A DNA stretch of 64,000 bases from Shouchella clausii (GCF_001598215.1 NZ_BCXJ01000005.1:248001-312000), one strand, 5' to 3'; counted from the stretch's first letter, positions 27,873 to 36,965 are shown. Notes: generated by a model not told the origin, from the letters alone. Numbers and translations are program-made.

Positions 27873-28787
27873 TTATCCACTTTGTATAGCGTGGGAATTA
27901 GCTGTGAAAACTTGAAGATGATTCGATAAAACTCGGAACTTCCTTTCCGTTATTTTGTGCTGTTCTCCGTCCACGTTTATAGGCATTGCGTCCGGCAAAT
28001 AAATTTCAGAATCAACTACTTCTTGATGGTTGATTAGTGAACGGGGATTTCCGAGCCTCAATACAGTTAACATTAAAATGAAGAAAAAATACAATCGATT
28101 ACACCTGTGACAAGTAATTAAGTGAAAAGCTCCATCGCTCTTACTTTCTTGGGGAATAAAGCGTTCAAAAGGTCCGACGGAATTCCCATTCATTAAAAGA
28201 AAAAAAGATACGTCTGAAATTTGTCGATCAGGCAAAACGTGAATGGAAATGGATTCAGAAGGTCTCCTTCGCAAAAACTTCTTTATAAAATAAGGATAAT
28301 ACGCAAATTCACCAAACGTTGATTTAAGGGCAGTTGGCGTTTCGTACGTGATGTCTGTTAACCAACCAGCTGCTGCGATGTTTGCAAAGTAACGTTCCCC
28401 AAGTTTTCCGATATTTACAAAAGATGTCTCTCCTTTCTCAATGTACGAGAGAATCGTGAATAGGTTCTTCGGTAAACCAATCACTTGTGCGAATTCGTTG
28501 CTTGTCCCAAACGGAAAAACTCCAACTACTGGTCGATATTGTTCTGCGGACAAAAACTGGAAAACGGTATTAATCGTCCCATCTCCCCCTGCCACAAACA
28601 GTGCTTCCCACCGATTCGCACAAGCATGTTTTATAAGCGATTCTAATTTTGCTACATCTTTTGAGGCATGAATGCGAATGTCATAGCCAATGCTCGTTAG
28701 TTTTTCGATTACCATTGGGAATTTTTTATGGTTTCGCTTTCTACCTGAGGAAGGATTATAAATCATGAGGGCACGTTTGCTCGTCAT
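27873..28787 (-). CDS. Diacylglycerol/lipid kinase family protein (second copy)
   Basis: The 304-residue protein has 'IYNPSSGRKRNHKKF' at the start, GGDGT at residues 67-71, and 'FPFGTSNEFAQ' at about 91-101. In most members the last motif is GTxNDFAR, so the Asn/Asp pair is Asn/Glu here. The ATG at 28787 follows GGAGGA. The gene overlaps the end of the PlsC-like gene by 32 bases, so the two are translationally coupled. A kinase producing a phosphorylated lipid next to an acyltransferase suggests a joint step in glycerolipid synthesis. It is not closely similar to the kinase at 24462. Confidence 0.83.
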   Translation of the reverse strand: MTSKRALMIYNPSSGRKRNHKKFPMVIEKLTSIGYDIRIHASKDVAKLESLIKHACANRWEALFVAGGDGTINTVFQFLSAEQYRPVVGVFPFGTSNEFAQVIGLPKNLFTILSYIEKGETSFVNIGKLGERYFANIAAAGWLTDITYETPTALKSTFGEFAYYPYFIKKFLRRRPSESISIHVLPDRQISDVSFFLLMNGNSVGPFERFIPQESKSDGAFHLITCHRCNRLYFFFILMLTVLRLGNPRSLINHQEVVDSEIYLPDAMPINVDGEQHKITERKFRVLSNHLQVFTANSHAIQSG

Positions 28788-29379
28788 ATTCGTTGTTCCT
28801 CCAATCATATAATTCACTAAACTCATTAATTCGTCCCATGACAACCTGGGAGATAAAATCGTAATCAGCGTCCAAAAAATTGGCGGTATAAATTGGATCA
28901 CCAATAATGATTTTGATCGGTGTTCGTCTGAGCCCTGTTCCCAATCTCACAATAGCAACCGGGAGGATAGGGGCATCGGTTTTGCAGCCGAAAAATGCCA
29001 CACCTTTTTTGGGGCGGATCCTCTCTCCTTCTTTACATCTTTTTCCTTCAGGGAAGATACCGAATACTTCTCCTCGCTTAAGGACATCCAAACCATGGCG
29101 TACCGGACGAATCACCGTCCCGTTATGACGATCGACGGGGATAGCATGAAGCTTATGAAAAAACCAGTTCGAGAAATGGTTGCTAAACAGTTCTTTCTTC
29201 GCAATAAAATGAATGTCTCGCTTGAACATACAAGAAAGGATAATCGGATCAAAGTTGCTTATATGGTTGGCAGCAACAATGACAGCACCGGAAGGAATTC
29301 GGTCTTTTCCGATCAATTCTACTTTAAAAATAAAAAACAAAACGACTTTTGCAACAGATTTCAATAAACGATAAATCAT
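28756..29379 (-). CDS. 1-acylglycerol-phosphate acyltransferase family protein (PlsC type)
   Basis: The 207-residue protein has the acyltransferase motifs NHxxxxD (His39 to Asp44 in 'ANHISNFDPIIL') and 'FPEGKR' at 109-114. A hydrophobic segment near residues 8-22 would anchor it to the membrane. PlsC enzymes acylate lysophosphatidic acid to phosphatidic acid; short family members also act on other lysolipids. It is the first gene of a two-gene unit with the lipid kinase. As Bacillus already has a housekeeping PlsC, this copy may act on a special lipid. Confidence 0.87.
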   Translation of the reverse strand: MIYRLLKSVAKVVLFFIFKVELIGKDRIPSGAVIVAANHISNFDPIILSCMFKRDIHFIAKKELFSNHFSNWFFHKLHAIPVDRHNGTVIRPVRHGLDVLKRGEVFGIFPEGKRCKEGERIRPKKGVAFFGCKTDAPILPVAIVRLGTGLRRTPIKIIIGDPIYTANFLDADYDFISQVVMGRINEFSELYDWRNNEYDEQTCPHDL

Positions 29380-29522
29380 CCTATTCCCTCAATCATCAGA
29401 TTTTCTCCTATTATCTCCCTGGATCCATTAAAAAATTCTCCTAAAAAAAACGTATAGCCACTCTTTTCCTGGTTACAGTATAATTAGCGCTTTTCCAAAT
29501 TACGACAGTTAGGTGGTGTATT

Positions 29523-30743
29523 GTGGAATCATTACAATTTGATTTTAAACCCTCTCGCTATCTTTTCACTAAAACACTTGGGAGGTTTTCGAAATCTTTG
29601 TACTGGTCTTCAAAGGCGTCCTGTCTTCGTTTGACGCATTTGCCAGATCCAGACTTACCTAATGACGATTGGGTGAAAATGAAAGTAAAATACGGTGGGA
29701 TTTGTGGAAGCGATCTAAATATTTTATGTCTTAATGAGAGCCCGGCGACTTCCCCTTATGCTTCTTTCCCTTTTACGATCGGACACGAATCCGTTGGGGT
29801 TATTGCAGAGGTCGGTAACAACGTCACCGATTTATCAGTAGGGGACCGAGTGATTGTCGACCCGATTTTATCATGTGAAACTAGAGGGATTCATGATCGA
29901 TGTCCTGCCTGTGTGAGAGGAGATTACAGCATATGTGAAAATATGACGGATGGTCATATTTCTCCTGGTTTGCTAACAGGTACATGCCGGGATACAGGCG
30001 GAAGCTGGAGTTCATATCTTGTCGCTCACCAGAACCAAGTATTTCGCTTGCCTGATCAAATTGATGACCTCAATGGGGTGATGATAGAGCCTTTTAGCTG
30101 TGCTCTGCATGGAGTGCTACGTACCCCTCCAAAAGAAAATGATACGGTGCTTGTGATTGGCGGAGGCGTCATTGGGATTTGTGTGGTGGCGGCACTTCGA
30201 GCTTTGAATCTCCCATGCAAAGTGGTCGTGTTAGTGAAACATGATTTTCAGGCCGAATGTGCAGCCCGATTCGGTGCAGACCATGTAATCCGCTTATCTA
30301 GAAATTATGTTAAAGAATTAAGTGAAGCGGTAGGTGCGAAAAGACTGAAGCCACTATTTGGTCCGGATGTCATTGAGGGAGGGGCAAATGTTGTTTATGA
30401 ATGCGTTGGAAAAACACAAAGTGTAAACGATTCCTTGCGCTTTGCAGCAAGTGGTAGCAAAGTTGTCCTGCTCGGTTTGGCAGGAATTATGAATGGCATC
30501 GATTGGACGACTGTTTGGCTAAATGAATTAGAGGTAAAAGGAAGCTTTGCGTATAGTACAGACGAGTATCAAGGCGTGAGAATGAGAACATTCGATATCG
30601 CCATTGAATTATTGCGTTCAGGGAAAGTAGATCTATCTTCGCTTGTCACCCATCGTTTCCCTATAAAAGAATACCGACAGGCACTAAACGTTGCTTCAAG
30701 TAAGGCGGTAGGGACAAGTATGAAAGTTGTATTTGAACCTTAA
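29523..30743 (+). CDS. Zinc-dependent medium-chain alcohol dehydrogenase
   Basis: The 406-residue protein has the catalytic zinc ligands Cys61 ('GGICGSDLN') and His88-Glu89 ('IGHESVG'). The structural zinc cysteines at 118, 127, 130 and 138 are within 'RCPACVRGDYSICEN'. The Rossmann motif is 'VLVIGGGVIGICVV'. It resembles threonine/sorbitol dehydrogenase-like enzymes. An extra N-terminal stretch of about 40 residues precedes the usual start; the GTG at 29523 is supported by AGGTGG. It is followed after 24 bases by the aldolase-like gene, so the two probably act in sequence. The substrate is unknown. Confidence 0.83.
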   Translation: MESLQFDFKPSRYLFTKTLGRFSKSLYWSSKASCLRLTHLPDPDLPNDDWVKMKVKYGGICGSDLNILCLNESPATSPYASFPFTIGHESVGVIAEVGNNVTDLSVGDRVIVDPILSCETRGIHDRCPACVRGDYSICENMTDGHISPGLLTGTCRDTGGSWSSYLVAHQNQVFRLPDQIDDLNGVMIEPFSCALHGVLRTPPKENDTVLVIGGGVIGICVVAALRALNLPCKVVVLVKHDFQAECAARFGADHVIRLSRNYVKELSEAVGAKRLKPLFGPDVIEGGANVVYECVGKTQSVNDSLRFAASGSKVVLLGLAGIMNGIDWTTVWLNELEVKGSFAYSTDEYQGVRMRTFDIAIELLRSGKVDLSSLVTHRFPIKEYRQALNVASSKAVGTSMKVVFEP

Positions 30744-30767
30744 TAAGCATTTAGGAGGGATTAGCAA

Positions 30768-31859
30768 ATGAAAACCTTTACGGTTAACGGAAAAACCAAT
30801 CGTCCATTCTTGACATGGTTGACAGAGGGGATGATCCATACATTTCAAAAGGCTGGATATGAGTATAAGGAATCGCCGATAGACCAGATCAATCTAGTTT
30901 TTAATGTGATTGACCCTGATCGGCCTCGACATTTTCGTCGCCATTCTCAATCGACTTTCGTTGTGAGCATCCTCGAAACAGAAGAAAAACCAGAAAATGT
31001 TTTTAAAACGGCCTATCCTTATTTGATTCGGTCTCTAGCGAATCATTTGATGTATATTTACCACCAAGATGACGATATACACCTCTATTTTCTCACGCCC
31101 GAACAAGGCTTTTATAGCATGACTCATCGTACGGATGAAGCAGAAGAAGTATTATTTGAACGTATATTTGACAGGTTGAAACCTTTGGCTTCCTCACAGT
31201 TAGTGATTGATAATCATTTCAATGAAGACCTCATTGACGATTTATTAGATGGAAATGATAGAACCAGGAAAATGTATTTATCGGGAAAAAGACTGGACAA
31301 AATGAATTTATTGCCAGCGCCATTTCCAATTGACAATTACTTATCTCCTCGAGATATGCGCCATTTAAAGAAATTGTATGGCATTGGTGGATTAAGTTAC
31401 GGGAACCTTAGTAGTCGTGAAAATAACGACCATTTCTGGATGAGTGCTAGCGGAATTGATAAATCCAATATGAAAGAGATTGGAAGGGACATTCTCTATA
31501 TCACTGGATACGATTCTACAAAGAACGCCATGAAAATTAGCATACCGCCAAATATTACCCCGAAAAGAGCGTCCGTGGATGCGATTGAACATTGGATGAT
31601 CTATCGGGAACATCCAGATGTTGGGGCCATTGTACATATACATGCCTGGATGGACGGAATAGAAGCTACGCAAATAAACTATCCGTGCGGAACAATCCAG
31701 CTTGCCGAAACGGTTGCAGAGTTGGTACGTCAAGCCGATGACCCAAGCAGAGCAGTGATTGGCCTTAAAAATCATGGTCTGACCATAACCGGGCATGATT
31801 TGGATGAAATCTTTGAACGTATTGAGGATAAAGTCATTCCTCAAGTGCCCATGACTTGA
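30768..31859 (+). CDS. Class II aldolase/adducin-like protein with a novel N-terminal half
   Basis: The C-terminal part (about residues 190-363) is a class II aldolase/epimerase domain. The zinc ligands are His290 and His292 in 'VHIHAWMD' and His336 in 'LKNHGLTITG', and 'YGNLSSREN' lies at 211-219. The first 180 residues, rich in aromatic and charged residues, match no family I recognise. The gene follows GGAGGG and is 24 bases after the alcohol dehydrogenase. Class II aldolases cleave or condense sugar phosphates at C3-C4 or epimerise them. A fused unknown domain may bring in a lipid or larger substrate; this is inference. Confidence 0.75.
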   Translation: MKTFTVNGKTNRPFLTWLTEGMIHTFQKAGYEYKESPIDQINLVFNVIDPDRPRHFRRHSQSTFVVSILETEEKPENVFKTAYPYLIRSLANHLMYIYHQDDDIHLYFLTPEQGFYSMTHRTDEAEEVLFERIFDRLKPLASSQLVIDNHFNEDLIDDLLDGNDRTRKMYLSGKRLDKMNLLPAPFPIDNYLSPRDMRHLKKLYGIGGLSYGNLSSRENNDHFWMSASGIDKSNMKEIGRDILYITGYDSTKNAMKISIPPNITPKRASVDAIEHWMIYREHPDVGAIVHIHAWMDGIEATQINYPCGTIQLAETVAELVRQADDPSRAVIGLKNHGLTITGHDLDEIFERIEDKVIPQVPMT

Positions 31860-32331
31860 AATGAAGCCTCCTTTGTTCAAATGAACGTTTCAGGTTTTCG
31901 CTTCCAGTTAGGGTAATAGTCGGCACATGCATGGAAGTTTAACAAACGGCGCATCAATGTTGAGGGAATGACAAAGAAAGAAGAAGAACAGGAAAGAATT
32001 TACCTTTGTTGCACCGACAAATGAATGGATCTATACCGTTGGGTACATTAAGACATTGGGGCAGGTAAGGACATGGAGACTATGCTAAAGCAAATAGTAA
32101 GTCAAATAGTAGAAATTCTTATTGCATGTTTTGAGTTCGAATATGAAGAGATCCTTGAACGGACTTCCACTAGCGAAAAAGAAAACGAATAAATCTAGGC
32201 GGCCGTATATCTGTTTATATAACTAGCGAATGGAAGTCTGCCTTTTGCTTGCATGCAAAGTTCGTATGTACCCAGAAAGTTCTACAGCATATTCTGTTAT
32301 AGAGTGTTGCATGTGAAGGAGAGAACATAGG
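31860..32331. other. Gene-poor stretch before the glycosyltransferase gene
   Basis: In these 472 bases the best short frame is 32073-32192 on the plus strand. It has 39 codons, with GGTAAGG before its ATG and an acidic, hydrophobic-helix product. It is too weakly supported to be called a gene. Other frames are interrupted. The promoter of the downstream gene should lie near 32230-32310. Confidence 0.35.
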
Positions 32332-33447
32332 ATGAGAAATCAGCCATTGATTTTTTCTGCATCAATTGGATATGGCCACCATCAGGCGGCTAAAGCCCTA
32401 CAACATGAATTTAATCATCATGGCTTTCATCCTGAAATTGTTGATACGTTTCACGCGATCAGCCCAAGGCTTCATAAGTTGATGCTGAGCAGTTATATTC
32501 ATTTGCTAAAACGATACCCAGTAGTATGGAGAAAAATTTATTTATATGCAGAAGAACATCCGTTGTATTTATGGTTAGATCGCTTTGGCTCCCTTTTTGT
32601 AGAACAACTCTATTCAATCATTGATAAACAGAAGTGTTCATTCATGATTTCAACGCATCCATTTGTGACAGCGTTTTTAACAAGAGTCAAACAGGTAAAA
32701 CAATTAGAGGTCCCCTTGTATACGGTTATAACGGACTTTGTCTTGCATCCTGCCTATGTAAGGCAAGAAATAAATGGCTATTTTACAGCATCCCCTAAAA
32801 TTGAAGAATTTGCCAACTTGTCCAACATTCCTTCCCACCTTTTTTATTCAACAGGCATCCCCATTTCAAATCATGACGATTTACAAATAACGAAGTTACA
32901 AGCTCGTCATGATTTGGGACTTGATCTGGATAAGAAGATCCTGTTAATTTCAGGAGGCGGCATTGGTTTATCAAATTATACTCGCATAATACGGGAATTA
33001 GAACAATTACAACAATCGATTCAGATTGTATGTATGGTAGGGCACAATCGTAAAGCGAAGCAAAGCATTTTACGGCAGAACAGTAAACACTCCATAAAAA
33101 TCGTTGAATTTACAGATCAATTTTTACTGTATCTAAAGGCAAGTGACGGGATACTTTCCAAAGCAGGCGGATTAACTATGGCAGAAGCTCTTGCTTGTGA
33201 AACACCGATTATGATTTACAATCCTATTCCAGGGCACGAGGAGCAAAATGCCGAATATTTATCCAATTCAGGGGCTGCCGTAAAAGTAGAACGTTGTATT
33301 CAATTACCTCAAGTAATAGAGAGTGTGTTGTATCAAACATCTCATTATAAAGCGCTCCAGCATCATGCACGTAAATTAAAAAAACCAAACGCCGCCAACC
33401 ATATTGTTGAGAAGATTATACGATTTGAACAACAAAAAAATGGCTAA
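32332..33447 (+). CDS. Glycolipid-type glycosyltransferase (MGDG synthase/UgtP-like, GT28)
   Basis: The 371-residue protein has the N-terminal MGDG synthase domain with 'SASIGYGHHQAAKAL', matching the glycine-histidine loop of UgtP-type enzymes. The C-terminal GT28 nucleotide-sugar site has 'SGGGIGL', 'SKAGGLTMAEAL' and 'PGHEEQNAEY'. Bacillus UgtP adds glucose from UDP-glucose to diacylglycerol. This is probably a paralogue acting on a lipid acceptor at the inner membrane face. The start follows GGAGAG. Its presence beside two lipid kinases and an acyltransferase fits a specialised glycolipid pathway. Confidence 0.85.
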   Translation: MRNQPLIFSASIGYGHHQAAKALQHEFNHHGFHPEIVDTFHAISPRLHKLMLSSYIHLLKRYPVVWRKIYLYAEEHPLYLWLDRFGSLFVEQLYSIIDKQKCSFMISTHPFVTAFLTRVKQVKQLEVPLYTVITDFVLHPAYVRQEINGYFTASPKIEEFANLSNIPSHLFYSTGIPISNHDDLQITKLQARHDLGLDLDKKILLISGGGIGLSNYTRIIRELEQLQQSIQIVCMVGHNRKAKQSILRQNSKHSIKIVEFTDQFLLYLKASDGILSKAGGLTMAEALACETPIMIYNPIPGHEEQNAEYLSNSGAAVKVERCIQLPQVIESVLYQTSHYKALQHHARKLKKPNAANHIVEKIIRFEQQKNG

Positions 33448-33463
33448 CGACAAGAGGTTTTGC

Positions 33464-34018
33464 TCATTCCATATTCCCCTCTCTGTCAAGATCCATATAG
33501 ACTTTGCTAGGGGTAGCCCCTTCTTGATATAAATATTTTCCGCGATAGCCTTCTGTAGCTTGGTCGACGTTTGCGATCACTAACTGGCAAACACGGATGC
33601 CGACCTGCAATTGAACAGGAACACGGTTTGCATTAAACAATTCCAATGTAATTTGGCCAGAGAAGCCTGGATCAATCCAGCCAGCATTTTGAATAAACAC
33701 ACCTAGTCTTCCGATCGAGCTTCTCCCTTCAACAAAAGCTGTTAAATCATCAGGCAAACGAATTTGTTCTAACGTTGTTCCTAGCATAAACGTTTTAGGT
33801 GGAATCGAAATCACTCCGCCTTCTGGCACCTGTGTTTCATGATAGTTCGCCGGCTTGTCAACTGATAATAAAGGGGTAGACATGTCATCCACTACTAAAA
33901 AATGATCCCCCAAGCGTAGATCAATCGATGCTGGTTGTATGCTTAAGCCTGTAAAAGGGGTAATCACCATGCGTTCTTCCTGTATGAATTGCTTGATCGT
34001 TTGTCCTGATAAAATCAC
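33464..34018 (-). CDS. dcd: dCTP deaminase (possibly bifunctional DCD/DUT)
   Basis: The 184-residue protein has the dCTP deaminase/dUTPase fold motifs 'IQPASIDLRLGD', 'EGRSSIGRLG' and 'AGWIDPGFSGQITLELFN', the last holding the catalytic Glu. The enzyme deaminates dCTP toward dUTP, or directly to dUMP in bifunctional forms, and uses no zinc. The GTG at 34018 is preferred because family members begin 'MILSG'; the ATG at 34030 is possible. It lies 64 bases after the Zur-boxed FeoB-like gene in the same direction without a clear terminator between. It may therefore be induced by zinc shortage and replace the zinc-dependent dCMP deaminase route. Confidence 0.88.
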   Translation of the reverse strand: MILSGQTIKQFIQEERMVITPFTGLSIQPASIDLRLGDHFLVVDDMSTPLLSVDKPANYHETQVPEGGVISIPPKTFMLGTTLEQIRLPDDLTAFVEGRSSIGRLGVFIQNAGWIDPGFSGQITLELFNANRVPVQLQVGIRVCQLVIANVDQATEGYRGKYLYQEGATPSKVYMDLDREGNME

Positions 34019-34082
34019 TATTCCCACCACCCATTATAATTGCTCTGAATGTGGAGCGATTCGCTCACTATCATGCTTCCTT

Positions 34083-35765
34083 TTAGTTAATGAAAGATAG
34101 CCCCACCGCAACAACAGCTGCACTAATAACACTTGTCAGCATTTGTTTCCATCCAATCGACAAGGCCGTTTTCCAACTTGTCTCTTTGCTGATTGTCCAT
34201 AACGTCACAAGACAAGCAGATAAAGTGGAAGCCAAATAGACAAGAATAAACACCTGAGCGATTGACATCTCCATTAATAAGCTCCCTTGCCCCTCATTCA
34301 ACACAAGCAAGCCATCCTTTCTAATAAAAGAAAAGATTAAGCCAGGCGCTGCTTCTACAGGTAAGGAAAATAGAGTTAACAAAGGCAGAGCGAGCCAGCT
34401 AAAAATTGATAACATCCCTATTGTTTCAAATACAGATGCAACAAGACAGATCGCCAAGAAAATCGGCATAGCTTGGAGCAAAAACTGTTTCATGACACTA
34501 GATACCTTCCACCAAAACCCTTTCCAGTTCATCCCTTGCAAATAAGGAAGCGGCGCAATAGGTATTAGCTCATTTGTGGTGCTTTTGTGCCAAATTCTCG
34601 TGTGAATGGCTCCTACAATAAGTAATAAAAGCAAATACGGAATAAATAAAAACGGAACATGTGCGGCATTAAAAATCGACAACGTCGCCCCTATTTGATA
34701 ACTGCATGCTGAAGCAAATGAAATCATCGACATGCATGACGCCCGCGTACAGCTACTACAACTTCTGCTTTGCATCACGGCTACCACATTGCAACCAAAT
34801 CCCGTTATGACAGGAAGCAAATCTCTTCCAGTTAAACCGATTTTACGCAGCCACGGATCTAACGCATTGGTTAAATGCTCCTGTATCCCAATCTCTTCTG
34901 TAATCGTAGTCGTGATACTGATCATGATGACAACAGGAAAAGCCCAGAGAAATGAGTACCAGCCTAAAGTGATTAATCCATAATTACCTGTTAAGACATT
35001 TGCTAAAAAGGGCGGTACCTGCTCAAGTAACAAAGAGATGAGTGGTACAAGCAAATATTGTTCTGTCAATGGCTCGAGCCAACTGACAAACATATAGGCA
35101 GTAAATACTGGCAAAGCAAATATGGCCAAAATAAATAGGCATGCGAGCATTGGCCCTATGATCGGCAAACGGAATATCGGCAATAAACGGTTAACAGGAT
35201 TAGGCGAAGCAGGCAAGAAATAAATAATACTTGTCGTCACTCCCCAGACACGGGCATTCTCGATACATGCCATCACTTGCTCTTGTTCCCCTTGCTCCAT
35301 CTTTCGGGCATTCATCCAGACAACGGGAACTTGTAACAGTTCTTGCACTCTTTTTTGTTCGGCTTTTGAGGGCAAGTACTTGTCTCGGTGCGTTGCGGCA
35401 ATCGCTATTCTTTTCCCTTTCAATTCCAATTTTTGCTGTAGCTGTATTAACTCCTCCTTCAAGTTCGTTGCCCTTACAACTAAGAGAATCGTTTCCTCTC
35501 CTTCTAAATGATCTAACGTAAGCTGTGTGCTGTGGCTGTCCATATCAAATTGAAGTCCTGGCAAATCTGTTAATCGAACATCGCTGTTGATTGTACAGGT
35601 TGCGCTTAAAGCAGCTACGGTTGAGCCTTTTATGTTGCTTGCTAATGCTCGTTTCTCACCCGTCAACTGGCGAAATAAACCTGATTTGCCAACAGATTCA
35701 CAACCCACTAACAATACATCTGTCGGTTGAGCGGGGGAAGGCCGCACACTTTCTAACATTGACAC
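34083..35765 (-). CDS. FeoB-like GTPase/metal transporter
   Basis: The 560-residue protein has a small N-terminal G domain with the P loop 'GCESVGKSGLF' (21-31) and 'DLPG' (67-70). It is followed by two Gate-type membrane domains with about nine segments and the conserved 'PVITGFGCNVVAVMQSR' segment. It is shorter than classic ferrous iron FeoB (about 650-770 residues) and has a cysteine-rich stretch 'SCSSCTRASCMSM' in the membrane part. The GTG (35765) or ATG (35759) start follows AGGAGG. A Zur box lies directly upstream, and the gene follows the COG0523 GTPase gene, so zinc rather than iron is the likely substrate. That is inference. Confidence 0.8.
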   Translation of the reverse strand: MSMLESVRPSPAQPTDVLLVGCESVGKSGLFRQLTGEKRALASNIKGSTVAALSATCTINSDVRLTDLPGLQFDMDSHSTQLTLDHLEGEETILLVVRATNLKEELIQLQQKLELKGKRIAIAATHRDKYLPSKAEQKRVQELLQVPVVWMNARKMEQGEQEQVMACIENARVWGVTTSIIYFLPASPNPVNRLLPIFRLPIIGPMLACLFILAIFALPVFTAYMFVSWLEPLTEQYLLVPLISLLLEQVPPFLANVLTGNYGLITLGWYSFLWAFPVVIMISITTTITEEIGIQEHLTNALDPWLRKIGLTGRDLLPVITGFGCNVVAVMQSRSCSSCTRASCMSMISFASACSYQIGATLSIFNAAHVPFLFIPYLLLLLIVGAIHTRIWHKSTTNELIPIAPLPYLQGMNWKGFWWKVSSVMKQFLLQAMPIFLAICLVASVFETIGMLSIFSWLALPLLTLFSLPVEAAPGLIFSFIRKDGLLVLNEGQGSLLMEMSIAQVFILVYLASTLSACLVTLWTISKETSWKTALSIGWKQMLTSVISAAVVAVGLSFIN

Positions 35766-35866
35766 TCTCCCCTCCTATTAAAAGATCGTTCAGATTGAGC
35801 TATAGGGCCCTGTCGTCGTACCTATCGAAAACGATTGGAATCACGGAATGCTCTGCATGGTGACCA

Positions 35867-35889
35867 TAAACCATAATTATTACGATTTA
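35867..35889 (-). promoter_or_regulatory. Zur box upstream of the FeoB-like gene
   Basis: This 23-base element has half sites TAAACCATAAT and ATTACGATTTA around a central T. The Bacillus Zur consensus has TAAATCGTAAT and ATTACGATTTA, so the left half differs at two positions and the right half is perfect. It lies 102 bases before the FeoB-like start and 14 bases after the GTPase stop. Confidence 0.75.
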
Positions 35890-35903
35890 AAGCACAAAAA
35901 AAA

Positions 35904-36869
35904 TTAAGCACGACAATAGTGAAAGCCTTTCGCTAGTTCCTGATCGTCGAGATGCTTGCCAATAAAGACGATCTCACTTTGCCTTTTTTCCTCTTTCGCC
36001 CACGGCGCTCCCTCTGTGCCTGCAAACAGCATATGTACGCCTTGAAAAACAACTCTTTTCTCAAGTTGCTTTATATAAAGGACACCTTTATAACGATACA
36101 GCGTTTCTCCTTTAAATTGGACTAAATAGGCGAACCAGTTGTTCACTTTTTCTAAATCAAGGGGATGGTCTTCCTGAAACACAAAAGAAGTCACTTGTTC
36201 ATTATGATGGTGGTGATGCGTTTCGGTTAATAAAGTCGGATCTATTTTTAATACATTTTTTAAATCAAAGGATTTTTTCCCAACGACATCTCGAATATCT
36301 ACATGAGCATATGTCGTATAAATCTGCTTCGCATGTGGGTTCATATGGGTCAGCTGTTGTTCTAGTTTATTTTTTTCCTCATCCGTAATCAAATCAATCT
36401 TATTTATCAAAAGAACATCAGCAAAAGCGATTTGTTGCCCAGGTTCTTCTTCCGCTAAATGTTGCCAAATATGCTTGGCGTCAACCATCGTAATCACACT
36501 ATCGATTTCAAATGAATGGGCCGTTTCCTTATCCATTAAAAACGTTTGAATGACAGGTGCCGGATTAGCCATACCCGTTGTCTCAATGACAATACGGTCA
36601 AGCGGTTCTTCTCGTTCATTCAAATTCCTTAATAGATTGATTAAATCAGCCCGTACATTGCAACAAATACAACCACTATTCACTTCTATTATTTCTTCCT
36701 TAGTTGGCACGACCAAGTGGCTATCAATCGATGTATCGCCAAATTCATTAATGATGACAACGACATTTTGCTCAGTGATCCCTTTTAGTAAGTGATTGAG
36801 AAATGTGGTTTTTCCTGCACCTAAAAAGCCAGTTAAAATCGTAACGGGAACCGTTTGTTCTTTTGGCAA
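35904..36869 (-). CDS. COG0523 (CobW/YciC/ZagA-type) GTP-dependent zinc metallochaperone
   Basis: With the TTG start at 36869 (after GGAGGA) the 321-residue protein begins 'PKEQTVPVTILTGFLGAGKTT'. Its Walker A is at 14-21 and the zinc-binding CxCC motif at Cys67, Cys69 and Cys70. A 'HHHHH' stretch and a C-terminal CobW_C domain follow. The ORF can be extended to 36932, but the extra residues merely translate the ribosome binding site. In B. subtilis the Zur-regulated member ZagA delivers zinc to FolE during starvation. A Zur box overlaps the leader, which supports the same role. Its client proteins here are unknown. Confidence 0.88.
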   Translation of the reverse strand: MPKEQTVPVTILTGFLGAGKTTFLNHLLKGITEQNVVVIINEFGDTSIDSHLVVPTKEEIIEVNSGCICCNVRADLINLLRNLNEREEPLDRIVIETTGMANPAPVIQTFLMDKETAHSFEIDSVITMVDAKHIWQHLAEEEPGQQIAFADVLLINKIDLITDEEKNKLEQQLTHMNPHAKQIYTTYAHVDIRDVVGKKSFDLKNVLKIDPTLLTETHHHHHNEQVTSFVFQEDHPLDLEKVNNWFAYLVQFKGETLYRYKGVLYIKQLEKRVVFQGVHMLFAGTEGAPWAKEEKRQSEIVFIGKHLDDQELAKGFHYCRA

Positions 36870-36965
36870 TCCTCTTTTTCCTCCATCGTCTAAATTTCCG
36901 ACTTTGATCGTAACATGTACAGCGGCAACCATAAGACTATTCCATGCCTGCTAAAACAGAAACAA

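Noticed and set aside
32073-32192. 39-codon frame before the glycosyltransferase gene as a small protein gene
   Set aside because: The ribosome binding site is weak, the surroundings are interrupted frames, and there is no independent support.
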